64,000 bases of DNA, taken from Dactylosporangium vinaceum (lineage in GTDB: Bacteria; Actinomycetota; Actinomycetes; Mycobacteriales; Micromonosporaceae). The translations under genes were made by a program, and so were the position numbers. The notes below the pieces were generated by a model. That model had not been told where the DNA came from. It made no database searches and saw nothing but the letters and a program-made list of their open reading frames with translations. Of the stretch, positions 36,575 to 44,681 are shown piece after piece (position 1 is the stretch's first letter; the number at the start of each line of letters is the position of its first letter). The stretch is from positions 992,001 to 1,056,000 of the forward strand of contig NZ_CP061913.1 of NCBI RefSeq assembly GCF_019904175.1. Reading direction: 5' to 3'.

Positions 36575-37807
36575 TCAATCACGCCAGTCCACGGCGGCAG
36601 AAATTTTGCCGATGATGGTCCGCCAGCCGAGGGCTGCCTGTTGTGCCCCGATTTTCTTCAGCCGGCGCTTGGCGAAGAACCCGCCCACACCGCCCGATGC
36701 CGCAGCTCGCAGGCCCTCGTCGAGGTCGTCGAGCGGGGAGCCCGGAGCGAGGGCCGTGCGGACCGCCTCGAGGCGCAGAGCGTAAGCAAGGTCACGTGCC
36801 GCCTCGCCCGCGGCGAGGAGTAGATCGGTGTCCCAGGCGTCCTGGCCGCCGCGGAGGTTCTCCACGACGAGGTCGAGCTCGTAACGGTTGTCGTCGGTGG
36901 GCACGACCGAGGCGACGGTGATCCGCTTCTTGAGGCTCTCCCAGGTGCTGACCTGGGTGAGGTCGTGCTCGGCGCCGTCGGACTTCACGAAGTCGACGAG
37001 GCCCTCGACCGAGCGGAAGAGCAGCAGCTTGCCGCGGTGGGAGAGGAACGCCGGAACCTCCTCGGGCTCCTCCTCCTCTTCCTCTTCCTCGTCGTCTTCC
37101 GCATCCTCGTCGGCCTCGTCGTCGAGCTCGTCGTCCTCGTCCGAGATCACGTCGGCGTCGTCGTCGACGTCCGAGGTGTCGGACTTCTTGACCGAGACGA
37201 CATCGTCCTCGTCGAGATCGTCATCGTCCGCGGAGGAGTCCGATTTGTCGGAAGCGGCGGACGACTTCTTCGATCCCCGCTTGGATGAAGCTTCCACGAC
37301 CGGCTCGGGCTCGTCCTCGAACAGCTCCGCGTTCTCGAGGATCACGACCCGCTCGTCGTCATCGTCGTCGGACCGGCGGTGGAGGATCGCGAAGTCGTCC
37401 TCCTCCTCCTCGATCTCGGTCGGCGTCAGCTCGTTGGAGAGCCGGTACGCCCGCAGCGTGTAGCCGACCCCCTTGGGCAGCGCGATCTCGACGGGCTCCA
37501 TCTGCACGTCGTTCCACATGGCGTCGGCCTGGGCGGAACGCTCCTTGCCGCCGGTCTCCTCATCAAGATCGGCGTCGTCCTCAATGTCCTCGTCGTCCTC
37601 GACGGCGTCGTCATCGGCATCGTCGACATCCTCGACGGCGTCGACATCCTCGACGGCGTCGACATCCTCGACGGTGTCGACCTCGTCGACGACGGGCTCG
37701 ACGGCGTCCACTTCCTCCGCGACCGGCTCGGTCTTGCGGGACGCGGCGGCGCGGTTGGCAGCGGCGCGCGACGACGCGGACCGGGAAGAGGGAGACTGGC
37801 GGGCCAC
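36575..37807 (-). CDS. Highly acidic protein with conserved C-terminal domain, 410 aa
   Basis: The first 40 residues are basic and Ser/Arg/Ala-rich (RQSPSSRSASSRAAANRAAA). A long Asp/Glu/Val-rich region follows, broken by a more ordered segment near 110-165 (MEPVEIALPKGVGYTLRAYRL). A second acidic tract includes ten consecutive Glu/Asp-type residues. The last 140 residues look folded (PAFLSHRGKLLLFRSVEGLVDFV, DLLLAAGEAARDLAYALRLEAV, and a basic FFAKRRLKKIG end). No catalytic motif is evident; homologues are annotated as hypothetical. GTG 37807 is chosen because GGAGGT lies 5 nt upstream. A histone-like or nucleic-acid-associated role is only a compositional guess. Confidence 0.8.
   Translation of the reverse strand: MARQSPSSRSASSRAAANRAAASRKTEPVAEEVDAVEPVVDEVDTVEDVDAVEDVDAVEDVDDADDDAVEDDEDIEDDADLDEETGGKERSAQADAMWNDVQMEPVEIALPKGVGYTLRAYRLSNELTPTEIEEEEDDFAILHRRSDDDDDERVVILENAELFEDEPEPVVEASSKRGSKKSSAASDKSDSSADDDDLDEDDVVSVKKSDTSDVDDDADVISDEDDELDDEADEDAEDDEEEEEEEEPEEVPAFLSHRGKLLLFRSVEGLVDFVKSDGAEHDLTQVSTWESLKKRITVASVVPTDDNRYELDLVVENLRGGQDAWDTDLLLAAGEAARDLAYALRLEAVRTALAPGSPLDDLDEGLRAAASGGVGGFFAKRRLKKIGAQQAALGWRTIIGKISAAVDWRD
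37621..37674 (-). repeat. Three perfect 18-bp coding repeats
   Basis: The unit CGTCGACATCCTCGACGG occurs three times head to tail and encodes repeated VEDVDA in the acidic protein, with degenerate flanking copies. It is a slippage-prone microsatellite. Confidence 0.9.
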
Positions 37808-37898
37808 TGTGACCTCCGTAGTCGGGCTCGGCGGGCGGCGCACATCAAGGCGTGTGGCCTCGCGCACAAAACACCCTAGTGTGCACCGTCGGCGGCGG

Positions 37899-38768
37899 TC
37901 AGACCCCCTTGGGGTGCCAGACCGTCTTGATCTCCAGGAGCGAGAGCATCCGGGAAACTCCGGGGTCGGCGCCCCAGTCGGGATCGCTCGGTCTGATCAC
38001 CCGCTTCAGGTTCTCCGCCGCGGCCACTTCCAACTCCGTGGCGAGTGTGGGCTCGGTCACACCGGTCAGGTCGATGGCGTTGACGTCCATGTGGGCCGCG
38101 AGCCAGGGGGCCATCTCGGCGACCGAGCCGGTGAGGATGTTCACCACGCCGCCCGGCAGGTCGGAGGTGGCCAGCACCTCGCTCAGCGTCACCGCGGGCA
38201 ATGGGCGCTCCGATGAGGCGAGCACGACGACGGTGTTGCCGGTCACGATCGCCGGGGCGACGACGCTCACCAGCCCGAGCAGCGACGAAGCGGTGGGCGC
38301 GACGATGCCGACGACGCCGGTGGGCTCGGGTGCGGAGAGGTTGAAGTAGGGCCCGGCGACCGGGTTGGCTCCGCCGTGGACCTGGGCGATCTTGTCGGAC
38401 CATCCCGCGTACCAGACCCAGCGGTCGATGGCCGCGTCCACCAGGCCGCCCGCATCACCCACCGGGACGCCTTCGGCGTCGGCGACCTCCGCGGCGAACT
38501 GGGAGCGGCGGCCCTCCAGCATCTCGGCGACCCGGTAGAGGATCTGCCCGCGGTTGTACGCGGTCGCCCCGGACCACTTGCCGGCCGCCGCCCGGGCCGC
38601 CTTCACGGCGTCGCGGACATCTTTGCGGGAGCCGAGCGCGGCGTTGGCGAGGAAGTCGCCGGAGGCCGACTGCACCTGGTAGGACCTCCCCGACTCGCTG
38701 CGGGGGAACGCGCCCCCGATGTACAGCTTGTACGTCTTGCGGACGGCCAGCCGGCCTTCAGTGCTCAA
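37899..38768 (-). CDS. Short aldehyde dehydrogenase-family protein lacking the catalytic domain, 289 aa
   Basis: It matches the NAD-binding half of aldehyde dehydrogenases: YIGGAFPRSESGRSYQV, GSRKDVRDAVKAARAA, APEPTGVVGIVAPTASSLLGLVSV, and DLPGGVVNILTG near residue 205. It stops shortly after position 280, before the region that would carry the catalytic Cys. The usual PWNFP is PTASS. It is therefore likely non-catalytic and a partner of the full-length enzyme, whose gene it overlaps by 11 nt. The TTG start at 38768 has GGAGG 6 nt upstream. Such short/long pairs next to deoC recur in actinobacteria. Confidence 0.85.
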   Translation of the reverse strand: MSTEGRLAVRKTYKLYIGGAFPRSESGRSYQVQSASGDFLANAALGSRKDVRDAVKAARAAAGKWSGATAYNRGQILYRVAEMLEGRRSQFAAEVADAEGVPVGDAGGLVDAAIDRWVWYAGWSDKIAQVHGGANPVAGPYFNLSAPEPTGVVGIVAPTASSLLGLVSVVAPAIVTGNTVVVLASSERPLPAVTLSEVLATSDLPGGVVNILTGSVAEMAPWLAAHMDVNAIDLTGVTEPTLATELEVAAAENLKRVIRPSDPDWGADPGVSRMLSLLEIKTVWHPKGV

Positions 38769-40188
38769 GGTAGGCCTCCAGCCCGTGCCGGCCGCCCTCG
38801 CGGCCGTAGCCCGACTCCTTGTAGCCGCCGAACGGCGAGGTCGGGTCGAACTTGTTGAACGTGTTGGCCCACACCACGCCGGCCCGCAGCCGGTCGGCGA
38901 TCTGCAGGATGCGGGAGCCCTTCTCGCTCCACACCCCGGCCGACAGCCCGTAGGGCGTGTTGTTGGCCTTCTCGACCGCCTCGTCCGGCGTGCGGAACGT
39001 CAGCACCGACAGCACCGGCCCGAAGATCTCCTCGCGGGCGATCCGGTGGGCCTGGGTGACCCCGGTGAAGATCGTCGGGGCGAACCAGAACCCGCGATCG
39101 GGCAGCTCGCACGGGGCCGACCAGCGCGCGGCCCCCTCCTGCTCGCCGATCTCCGACAGCTCCCGGATGCGGGCCAGCTGGGCGGCCGAGTTGACCGCGC
39201 CGACGTCGGTGTTCTTGTCCAGCGGGTCGCCGACGCGCAGCTGCGCCATCCGGCGCTTGAGTGCGGCCAGGAAGTCCTCGGCGATCGACTCCTGCAGCAG
39301 CAGCCGCGAGCCCGCGCAGCACACGTGGCCCTGGTTGAAGAAGATCCCGTTCACGACGCCCTCGACCGCCTGGTCGACGGCGGCGTCGTCGAAAACGATG
39401 TTGGCGGCCTTGCCGCCGAGCTCCAGCGTCAGTTTCTTGGGGGTACCCGCCACCGCCCGCGCAATCGCCCGCCCGACCTCCGTCGAGCCGGTGAACGCGA
39501 CCTTGTCGACCCCGGGATGCTCGACGAGCAGGCGACCGGTCTCGCCCGCCCCGGTGATGATGTTGACGACCCCCGGCGGCAGCTCGGCCTGGCGGCAGAT
39601 CTCGGCGAAGAGCAGCGCGCTCAGCGGCGTGGTCTCGGCCGGTTTGAGCACCACCGTGTTGCCCGCGGCCAGCGCCGGTGCGATCTTCCACGCGAGCATG
39701 AGCAGCGGAAAGTTCCACGGGATGACCTGGCCGGCCACGCCCAGCGGCCGCGGGTCGGGCCCGAAGCCGGCGTAGGGGAGCTTGTCGGCCCAGCCCGCGT
39801 AGTAGAAGAAGTGCGCGGCCACGAGCGGGATGTCCACGTCGCGCGACTCGCGGATCGGCTTGCCGTTGTCGAGCGACTCCAGCACGGCCAGCTCGCGGCC
39901 CCGCTCCTGGATGATCCGGGCGATCCGGAACAGGTACTTCGCCCGCTCCCGCCCCGGCATCGGCCCCCAGACGCGGTCGTAGGCGGCCCGGGCGGCGCTC
40001 ACCGCGGCGTCGACGTCGGCCGCGTCGGCGCAGGCGATCTCGGCCAGGGTCTCCTCGCTGGCGGGGTTGATCGACTTGAACGGCTCACCCTTGCCGTCGG
40101 TGAACTCACCGTTGATGAACAGGCCGTAGGACGACTGGATGTCGACGATCGAGCGCGACTCGGGCGCGGGGGCGTAGGAGAAGTCCAT
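38758..40188 (-). CDS. Aldehyde dehydrogenase, full length, 476 aa
   Basis: NAD(P)-dependent oxidation of an aldehyde to its acid. Visible motifs are VIPWNFPLLMLAWKIAPALAAG near residue 150, FTGSTEVGRAI near 225, the general base Glu in LTLELGGKAANIV near 250, and the catalytic Cys in FFNQGHVCCAGSRLL near 285. EEIFGPVLSVLTF and NTPYGLSAGVWS complete the pattern. It sits 10 nt after deoC on the same strand. Acetaldehyde, a DeoC product, is a plausible substrate by context. The product has the normal length and no oddities. Confidence 0.93.
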   Translation of the reverse strand: MDFSYAPAPESRSIVDIQSSYGLFINGEFTDGKGEPFKSINPASEETLAEIACADAADVDAAVSAARAAYDRVWGPMPGRERAKYLFRIARIIQERGRELAVLESLDNGKPIRESRDVDIPLVAAHFFYYAGWADKLPYAGFGPDPRPLGVAGQVIPWNFPLLMLAWKIAPALAAGNTVVLKPAETTPLSALLFAEICRQAELPPGVVNIITGAGETGRLLVEHPGVDKVAFTGSTEVGRAIARAVAGTPKKLTLELGGKAANIVFDDAAVDQAVEGVVNGIFFNQGHVCCAGSRLLLQESIAEDFLAALKRRMAQLRVGDPLDKNTDVGAVNSAAQLARIRELSEIGEQEGAARWSAPCELPDRGFWFAPTIFTGVTQAHRIAREEIFGPVLSVLTFRTPDEAVEKANNTPYGLSAGVWSEKGSRILQIADRLRAGVVWANTFNKFDPTSPFGGYKESGYGREGGRHGLEAYLEH

Positions 40189-40198
40189 GTCCGCTCAC

Positions 40199-41134
40199 TC
40201 AGTCCAGGGTGAAGTAGTCGGGACCGCTGTAGCGGCCGGTGGCCATCTTGGTCCGCTGCATGAGCAGGTCGTTGAGCAGCGTCGACGCGCCGAAGCGGAA
40301 CCGGTCGGGGTCGAGCCAGTCGGCTCCGGCGGTCTCGTTGACGAGCACGAGGTACTTGATCGCGTCCTTGGCCGTCCGAATGCCGCCGGCCGGCTTCACG
40401 CCGATGATCCGCCCGGTCTCGGCCCGGAAGTCGCGCACCGCCTCCAGCATCACCAGCGTGACGGGGAGCGTGGCGGCCGGCTGCACCTTGCCCGTGGAGG
40501 TCTTGATGAAGTCGGCCCCGGCCAGCATCGCCAGCCAGGAGGCGCGGCGCACGTTGTCGAGGGTGGCCAGTTCGCCGGTCTCCAGGATGACCTTGAGGTG
40601 GGCCGGGCCGCACGCCTCCTTCACCGCCGCGATCTCGTCGTGCACCTCGGCGTAGCGGCCGGCCAGGAACGCGCCCCGGGAGATCACCATGTCGATCTCG
40701 TCGGCGCCGTCGGCGACCGCGGCCCGGGTGTCGGCCAGCTTGACCGCGAGCGGGGCCTGGCCCGACGGGAACGCGGTGGCCACGCTGGCCAGGTGGACCT
40801 TCGACCCCCGCAGGGCCTCCGCGGCCACGGCGATCATCGCCGGATACACGCAGATGGCGGCGGCGCTCGGGCAGCTCGGGTCGCCCGGGTCGGGCCGCAC
40901 CGCCTTGGCGCAGAGCGCACGCACCTTGCCCGGGGTGTCGGAGCCCTCCAGGGTGGTCAGGTCGACCATGCGGATCGCGAGGTCCAGCGCCTGCGCCTTG
41001 GCCGTCGTCTTGATCGACCGGGTGCCCAGCATCGCGGCGCGCTGCTCGGCGCCGACCTGGTCGACGCCCGGCAGGCCGTGCAGGAAGGTCCGCAGCGCGC
41101 CTTGTGAGCGTGCGACCTCGGCGGTGAGGGTCAT
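40199..41134 (-). CDS. deoC: Deoxyribose-phosphate aldolase, 311 aa
   Basis: Class I aldolase splitting 2-deoxyribose-5-phosphate into acetaldehyde and glyceraldehyde-3-phosphate. The Schiff-base Lys lies in [16 protein letters not shown] near residue 212 and the second essential Lys in [15 protein letters not shown] near 245. [15 protein letters not shown] near 146 and [10 protein letters not shown] near 180 are standard. The N-terminus is about 60 residues longer than in short bacterial forms, as in other actinobacteria. The ATG lacks a Shine-Dalgarno and follows a TAGTAT hexamer by 7 nt. Confidence 0.95.
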   Translation of the reverse strand: MTLTAEVARSQGALRTFLHGLPGVDQVGAEQRAAMLGTRSIKTTAKAQALDLAIRMVDLTTLEGSDTPGKVRALCAKAVRPDPGDPSCPSAAAICVYPAMIAVAAEALRGSKVHLASVATAFPSGQAPLAVKLADTRAAVADGADEIDMVISRGAFLAGRYAEVHDEIAAVKEACGPAHLKVILETGELATLDNVRRASWLAMLAGADFIKTSTGKVQPAATLPVTLVMLEAVRDFRAETGRIIGVKPAGGIRTAKDAIKYLVLVNETAGADWLDPDRFRFGASTLLNDLLMQRTKMATGRYSGPDYFTLD

Positions 41135-41159
41135 GTCCCAAATACTAGGCTGTCCCCTC
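41135..41159. promoter_or_regulatory. Overlapping divergent -10 elements for deoC and upp
   Basis: On the minus strand TAGTAT (41147-41142) ends 7 nt before the deoC ATG. On the plus strand TAGGCT (41146-41151) ends 8 nt before the upp GTG. Both fit TANNNT at a spacing that gives leaderless transcripts, and they share bases 41146-41147. Only 25 bp separate the two start codons, so the two promoters should compete. Confidence 0.55.
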
Positions 41160-41801
41160 GTGGACGTTCTCGTGGTGGATCACCCCCTGGCCAAGTCGCG
41201 GCTGACCGCGATGCGTGACGAACGCACCGACAACGGGGCGTTTCGCGCCGCGTTGCACGAGCTCACGACGATGCTCGTGTACGAGGCGGCCCGGTCGTTC
41301 GCCGTCGAGCAGTTCCCGGTCAAGACGCCTGTCGCCACGGCTGAGGGCACCCGGCTGGCCCACCCGCCGCTGCTGGTGCCGGTCCTGCGGGCCGGCCTGG
41401 GCATGTCCGACGCCGCGCTGGCCCTGCTGCCGGAGTCGTCGATGGGGTTCGTGGGGCTCGCCCGCGACGAGGTGACGTTCGAGCCGCGGGCCTACATGGA
41501 GTCGCTGCCGCGCGACCTGTCCGGCATCCCGGTGCTCGTCCTCGACCCGATGCTGGCCACCGGCGGCTCGCTGGAGCACTGCGTGCGGCTGCTCGTCGAC
41601 CGCGGCGCGACCGACATCACCGTGCTGTGCGTGCTCGCCGCCCCGGCCGGCATCGAGCGGCTGGCCGGCTCCGGGCTCCCGATGCGCCTGGTCACGGCCG
41701 CGATCGACGAGCGGCTCAACGAGCACATGTTCATCATCCCGGGCCTCGGCGACGCCGGCGACCGGCAGTTCGGCGGCATGCCCCGCTTCGGCGACTCCTG
41801 A
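41160..41801 (+). CDS. upp: Uracil phosphoribosyltransferase, 213 aa
   Basis: Makes UMP from uracil and PRPP. The PRPP loop is [13 protein letters not shown] near residues 127-139, and the uracil-binding C-terminus is [17 protein letters not shown]. The N-terminal [30 protein letters not shown] is typical. The GTG start is fixed by this N-terminus; a longer upstream frame is antisense to deoC. It salvages the base released by nucleoside phosphorolysis. No Shine-Dalgarno is visible, which fits a leaderless message. Confidence 0.95.
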   Translation: MDVLVVDHPLAKSRLTAMRDERTDNGAFRAALHELTTMLVYEAARSFAVEQFPVKTPVATAEGTRLAHPPLLVPVLRAGLGMSDAALALLPESSMGFVGLARDEVTFEPRAYMESLPRDLSGIPVLVLDPMLATGGSLEHCVRLLVDRGATDITVLCVLAAPAGIERLAGSGLPMRLVTAAIDERLNEHMFIIPGLGDAGDRQFGGMPRFGDS

Positions 41802-41830
41802 ACCGCCGCCGCTGACCCACCCGTCACCGG

Positions 41831-41861
41831 CCGTGCTTCTTAAAACTTGTCTTAAGCACGG
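41831..41861. promoter_or_regulatory. 8-bp inverted repeat between upp and the GH26-like gene
   Basis: CCGTGCTT (41831-41838) and AAGCACGG (41854-41861) enclose 15 AT-rich bases with TTAA near both ends. It could be the upp terminator or an operator for the secreted glycosidase at 41934. The AT-rich centre is unusual here and favours a protein-binding site. Confidence 0.4.
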
Positions 41862-41933
41862 TCGTCACAACGAGGGACAACCGGCCCTGTGACCTTGAAA
41901 GGGTGAACGGGGTCGGCCTTACGTTGGCCAGCG

Positions 41934-43034
41934 ATGAGACGCCGAAAGATGACGCTTGTGGCAGCGCTGGTCCTGGCCCTGGCCGGGTCGGGCGCTATCG
42001 CGTCCGCGACGCTGCGTGAGCCTGTCGCCGGGCTCAGCGAGGCCGACGCCCGCCAGGGGCTGCAGCGCAGAACCGAGCCGACGGCGGTGGCGAAGACCGA
42101 GGCGAGGCCGAAGCGCTGCGCCGTCGATCCGAAGCTGGTGCCGACCTGCGGGCTGCTGTGGGGCGTGGCTCCGGGCGCGTTCACCGACCTTTCCTCCGGG
42201 CAGGCGCTTGCCAACTTCGAGCGCACGACCGGCCGGCCGGCCGACATCCTGCACTCCTATCACCGCGGCGACGAGGTCTTCCCGACCCGGGACGAGATCG
42301 CCGCGGTACAGCAGCAGCGCAAACGCATCCTCTTCGCCAACTGGAAGGTCGCCTGGGGCACCACCTGGGCCGATGTCGCGGCCGGCGGTGCTGACGCGCG
42401 CATCGACAGGGCCGCGGCCCGGTTCAAGGCGTTCCCGGGCACGATGTTCCTGGCGCTGCACCACGAGCCCGAGAACGACGTGCGCTCCGGCGGCGGCATG
42501 ACCGCCCGCGACTACGCGGCGATGTACCGCCACACCGTGCAGCGGCTGCGCGCCGACGGGGTGCGCAACGTCGTCTTCGTGCTGGTGTACATGGCGTATC
42601 AGCCCTGGTGCGAGCAGAGCTGGTTCGAGGACCTGTATCCGGGCGACGACGTCGTCGACTGGATCGGCATGGACCCGTACCTGTTCGCCAAGCCCGGCGG
42701 ATACGGCTTCGGCGACTTCGCCTACCTGGTGAACCACACGTCGAACCCGGCGAAGTGGCCCGGCTTCTATTCGTGGGCGACGAAGGAGCACGGCAGCAAA
42801 CCGCTGATGGTCGCCGAATGGGGCGTGTACGAGCACGCCGCCGACCCGGCCCGGAAGGCGTGGATCTATTCGACTGTCGCCCAGCAGATCGGCCGCTTCC
42901 CGGCGATCCGTGCGCTCGTGTACTTCGACTCCCCGAACGCGCCGAAGGGCGACACCCGGCCCGACTCCTCGCAGCCGGCCCTCGGCGAGTTCAAGAAGCT
43001 GGCGGAGTCCCAGCTGTTCAACGTGACGCTGTAG
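41934..43034 (+). CDS. Secreted GH26-like glycoside hydrolase (beta-mannanase type), 366 aa
   Basis: An N-terminal signal peptide (MRRRKMTLVAALVLALAGSGAIASA) precedes a TIM-barrel domain. The acid/base Glu is in LALHHEPENDVRS near residue 181 and the nucleophile Glu in LMVAEWGVYEH near 293. DWIGMDPYLF and the early GLLWGVAPGA resemble the GH26 beta-mannanase/beta-1,3-xylanase group. The polysaccharide substrate is not determined. ATG at 41949 (MTLVAALV) is an alternative start. It converges on the phosphohexomutase gene with 2 nt between stop codons. Confidence 0.82.
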   Translation: MRRRKMTLVAALVLALAGSGAIASATLREPVAGLSEADARQGLQRRTEPTAVAKTEARPKRCAVDPKLVPTCGLLWGVAPGAFTDLSSGQALANFERTTGRPADILHSYHRGDEVFPTRDEIAAVQQQRKRILFANWKVAWGTTWADVAAGGADARIDRAAARFKAFPGTMFLALHHEPENDVRSGGGMTARDYAAMYRHTVQRLRADGVRNVVFVLVYMAYQPWCEQSWFEDLYPGDDVVDWIGMDPYLFAKPGGYGFGDFAYLVNHTSNPAKWPGFYSWATKEHGSKPLMVAEWGVYEHAADPARKAWIYSTVAQQIGRFPAIRALVYFDSPNAPKGDTRPDSSQPALGEFKKLAESQLFNVTL

Positions 43035-43036
43035 GG

Positions 43037-44662
43037 CTACCGGCCGAGCGCGGCCGCCGTCTCCGTGCGCAGGGCGGCGAGGGAGGCGGCGGCCCGCTCC
43101 CGGGCCTGCGGGATGTCGGCGCCGTCCGCGACCGGCTCGACGACCTCGAGGTACGCCTTCAGCTTCGGCTCCGTGCCCGACGGCCGGACCACCACCCGGG
43201 TGGTGCCGGCCCGCAGGATGAGCACGTCGGCGTCCGGCTGCAGGTCCTCGACCGAGCCGACCGCGACGCCGAGCAGCTCGGCCGGCGGCCGGGCCCGGAT
43301 CGTGGCCATCATCGCCGCGATGTCGCCCAGGTCGGCGACGCGGACCGAGAGCTGGTCGGTGGCGTGCAACCCGTAGCGCAGGGCGAGCTCGTCGAGCCGG
43401 TCGCCGAGCGTGCGCCCCTCGGCCTTGAGCCCGGCGGCCAGCTCGCAGACCAGCAGCGCGGCGGTGATGCCGTCCTTGTCGCGGACGGTCTGCGGCGCGA
43501 CGCAGTACCCGAGGGCCTCCTCGTAGCCGTACACCAGGTCGTCGCCGGCCCGCACGATCCACTTGAAGCCGGTGAGCGTCTCGCCGTAGGGCTGGTCGCG
43601 GTCGGCGCACAGCCGCGACAGCAGGGTCGAGGAGACGATCGTGGTGGCGTAGCGGCCCTGCACGCCGCGGCGCATGAGGTGGTCGGCCAGCAGCACGCCG
43701 ACCTCGTCGCCGCGCAGCTGCCGCCACCCGGCGCCCGGCTCCCCGCCGGTGCGGTAGGCGACGGCGCACCGGTCGGCGTCGGGGTCGTTGGCGATCGCGA
43801 TGTCGGCGCCCTCCCGCGCGGCCAGGGCCAGCAGCAGGTCGGTGGCGCCGGGCTCCTCCGGGTTGGGGAAGGCCACTGTCGGGAAGTCGGGGTCGGGCTC
43901 GGCCTGCTCGGCGACGACGAACGGGGCCGGGTAGCCGGCCGCGAGCAGCGTCGTCACGAAGACCCGGCGGCCGACACCGTGCATCGGCGTGTAGGCCACG
44001 GCCAGGTCGCGGGGGCCGTCCCGGTCGACCACGCCGAGCGCGGCGGTGACGTAGTCGGCGGCGATCTGCTCGTCGAGGACCTCACCGGGCGGGCCGAGCG
44101 GCACGTCGGCGAGCGGCCCGACGGCGCGGATCGCGGCCTCGATCTCGGCGTCGGCCGGGGGGACGAGCTGGGCACCGTCGGCCAGGTACACCTTGTAGCC
44201 GTTGTCCTGCGGCGGGTTGTGGCTGGCGGTGACCATCACCCCGGCCGCGGCGCCGTGGCGGCGGACGGCGAAGGCGAGCACCGGTGTCGGCAGCGGGTGG
44301 GGCATGAGCAGCGCCCGGCGCCCGGCGCCGGTGGCGACCCGGGCCGTCTCCACCGCGAACGCGTGCGAGCCGTGGCGGGCGTCGTAGCCGATGACCAGCG
44401 GCCGGTCATCGGGCGCCGCGCTCTGGGCGGCGAGCCAGTGGACCAGGCCGGCCGCGGCCCCGCGGACCACCGCGAGATTCATCCCGTTCGGCCCCGCGCG
44501 CAGGGGGCCGCGCAGCCCGGCGGTACCGAAGCGGAGGGGTCCGGAAAAACGGTCCTCGAGCTCGGCTTCGTCTTCGATCACGGACCGGAGCTCGGCCTGG
44601 CTGGCGGGGTCGGGGTCGTCCGCGAGCCAGGCCTCGGCCGCAGTGCGAAGGGGCGAGGTCAT
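43037..44662 (-). CDS. Phosphomannomutase/phosphoglucomutase family enzyme, 541 aa
   Basis: Alpha-D-phosphohexomutase that moves phosphate between C1 and C6. The catalytic phosphoserine loop is GVMVTASHNPPQDNGYKVY near residues 140-158. The magnesium loop is NDPDADRCAVA near 295, the sugar-binding loop GYEEALGYCV near 380, and the phosphate-binding loop RPSGTEPKLKAYLE near 500. The long form (about 540 aa) resembles eukaryotic-type PGM2/actinobacterial PmmB, so phosphopentomutase activity is also possible and would fit the nucleoside genes nearby. ATG 44662 follows GAAGGG; a longer frame to 44728 overlaps the kinase gene and is rejected. Confidence 0.9.
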   Translation of the reverse strand: MTSPLRTAAEAWLADDPDPASQAELRSVIEDEAELEDRFSGPLRFGTAGLRGPLRAGPNGMNLAVVRGAAAGLVHWLAAQSAAPDDRPLVIGYDARHGSHAFAVETARVATGAGRRALLMPHPLPTPVLAFAVRRHGAAAGVMVTASHNPPQDNGYKVYLADGAQLVPPADAEIEAAIRAVGPLADVPLGPPGEVLDEQIAADYVTAALGVVDRDGPRDLAVAYTPMHGVGRRVFVTTLLAAGYPAPFVVAEQAEPDPDFPTVAFPNPEEPGATDLLLALAAREGADIAIANDPDADRCAVAYRTGGEPGAGWRQLRGDEVGVLLADHLMRRGVQGRYATTIVSSTLLSRLCADRDQPYGETLTGFKWIVRAGDDLVYGYEEALGYCVAPQTVRDKDGITAALLVCELAAGLKAEGRTLGDRLDELALRYGLHATDQLSVRVADLGDIAAMMATIRARPPAELLGVAVGSVEDLQPDADVLILRAGTTRVVVRPSGTEPKLKAYLEVVEPVADGADIPQARERAAASLAALRTETAAALGR

Positions 44663-44681
44663 CTGCCCTTCATAACATGGA

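Noticed and set aside
37899..38768. Short aldehyde dehydrogenase as a frameshifted pseudogene
   Set aside because: The frame is clean, has a good ribosome-binding site and is coupled to its partner; no remnant of a C-terminal half follows.
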